Source of the DNA: Chloroflexota bacterium
GTDB taxonomy: Bacteria; Chloroflexota; UBA11872; VXNJ01
Direction: 5' to 3'
Assembly: GCA_009840625.1 (NCBI GenBank)
Contig: VXNJ01000014.1
Span: 2,907-66,906, forward strand
Length of the DNA stretch: 64,000 bases
This document shows, in pieces, positions 63,746 through 64,000 of this stretch. The translations under genes and the position numbers were made by a program. The notes under the pieces are model-generated. The model worked only from the letters and a program-made list of their open reading frames with translations. It ran no database searches and was not told where the DNA came from. The number at the start of each line of letters is the position of its first letter. Within the stretch, counting starts at the first letter, position 1.

Positions 63746-64000
63746 CTACGCGGCCTTGGCGATGGTGAGCGGGCCTTCCGGCAGCACCGCGATCTTCAGA
63801 CCCGGTCGCGCTCCCGCCAGCTGCCGGGCCAGCGCGCCGATGTCGCGGCAGGGAAGGCAGCCGATTGCGGCTACCTTCGCCGGATCGAGACCGTCGCTGA
63901 ATACATGCACGCGCGACCGCGATTGGATGTCGGCCAGGATCTGGGCCTGCCACTGGTCGGGGAGCGGCCGCCGCTGCGCCCGGATGCTCGCAAGCAGCTC
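63746..64000 (-). CDS. LarA-like (DUF2088) protein, C-terminal part
   Basis: The last 84 residues of a protein, cut by the window end. HVFSDGLDPAKVAAIGCLPCRDIGALARQLAGARPGLKIAVLPEGPLTIAKAA matches the C-terminus of the LarA/DUF2088 nickel-pincer lactate racemase family, where SDGL and VLPEGP blocks are typical. The catalytic N-terminal part is outside the window. If real LarA, it would link with the hydroxyacid dehydrogenases seen nearby, but many homologues are racemases for other 2-hydroxy acids. Confidence 0.65.
   Translation of the reverse strand, partial: ELLASIRAQRRPLPDQWQAQILADIQSRSRVHVFSDGLDPAKVAAIGCLPCRDIGALARQLAGARPGLKIAVLPEGPLTIAKAA

Overview
The window is one contig end of a GC-rich bacterial chromosome, about two-thirds GC by eye. 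It is gene-dense, with many ATGA, GTGA or TTGA overlaps and few long intergenic gaps. No rRNA, phage, transposase or CRISPR array was recognised. The gene set suggests a Chloroflexota-like lineage, perhaps a SAR202/Dehalococcoidia-type marine or symbiotic bacterium. The clues are a PyrR-controlled pyr operon with PyrK, a ParA-family gene fused in an operon to ftsZ, two sulfatase-superfamily enzymes, and many oxidoreductases and lipoproteins. The taxonomy is inference: no marker gene was compared with a database.

Layout. Positions 1-120 are homopolymer junk typical of a contig end. 376-8762 is a plus-strand run: a GCS2-type carboxylate-amine ligase, FtsE, FtsX, a second FtsE-like ATPase, a Tat-exported M23 peptidase with coiled coils, an S41 protease, and three unknown genes. 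This looks like a cell-wall hydrolase and division module. 8882-21082 holds mixed metabolism and envelope genes: two oxidoreductases, a quinone reductase, a sulfatase homologue with Thr in place of the catalytic Cys, two tandem anchored beta-propeller proteins, an aldehyde dehydrogenase, a CDGSH protein, a lipoprotein and a glycerophosphodiesterase. 21252-31692 holds tRNA-Arg(TCG), rpsT, holA, a class-III aminotransferase, proC, a degenerate YchF, pyrD, parA-ftsZ and a two-GAF histidine kinase. A low-GC mazEF module lies at 31951-32525.

32965-44826 is a large minus-strand nucleotide block: an MBL-like gene, pyrG, purA, then pyrR-pyrB-pyrC-carA-carB-pyrK. The pyr leader carries a recognisable PyrR-binding hairpin and an intrinsic terminator. 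pyrG appears to lack any normal start codon. 44963-50953 holds a Trm112-like protein, an SLC13/RCK transporter, a DNA glycosylase, a classical Cys-type sulfatase and small enzymes. 51281-58027 is a zinc-homeostasis island: WD40, CobW GTPase, a small protein, Zur, and divergent ZnuA-ZnuC-ZnuB. The two Zur-facing promoters carry the same 21-bp operator in inverted orientation. 58103-64000 holds a catabolic trio (Ldh2-type dehydrogenase, aminotransferase, D-amino-acid-oxidase-like flavoprotein), groES-groEL, and the C-terminus of a LarA-like protein cut by the window end.

Themes. Several family members have lost key catalytic residues (YchF, amidohydrolase, MBL fold, second FtsE D-loop, sulfatase), so family-name annotation would mislead. 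The best-supported regulation is PyrR attenuation of de novo pyrimidine synthesis and Zur control of zinc uptake. No wholly new system is proven. The strongest candidates for novelty are the FtsE-FtsX-FtsE2-peptidase-protease-unknown-membrane-protein cluster, the CobW/small protein/WD40 zinc operon, and the pyrG start.
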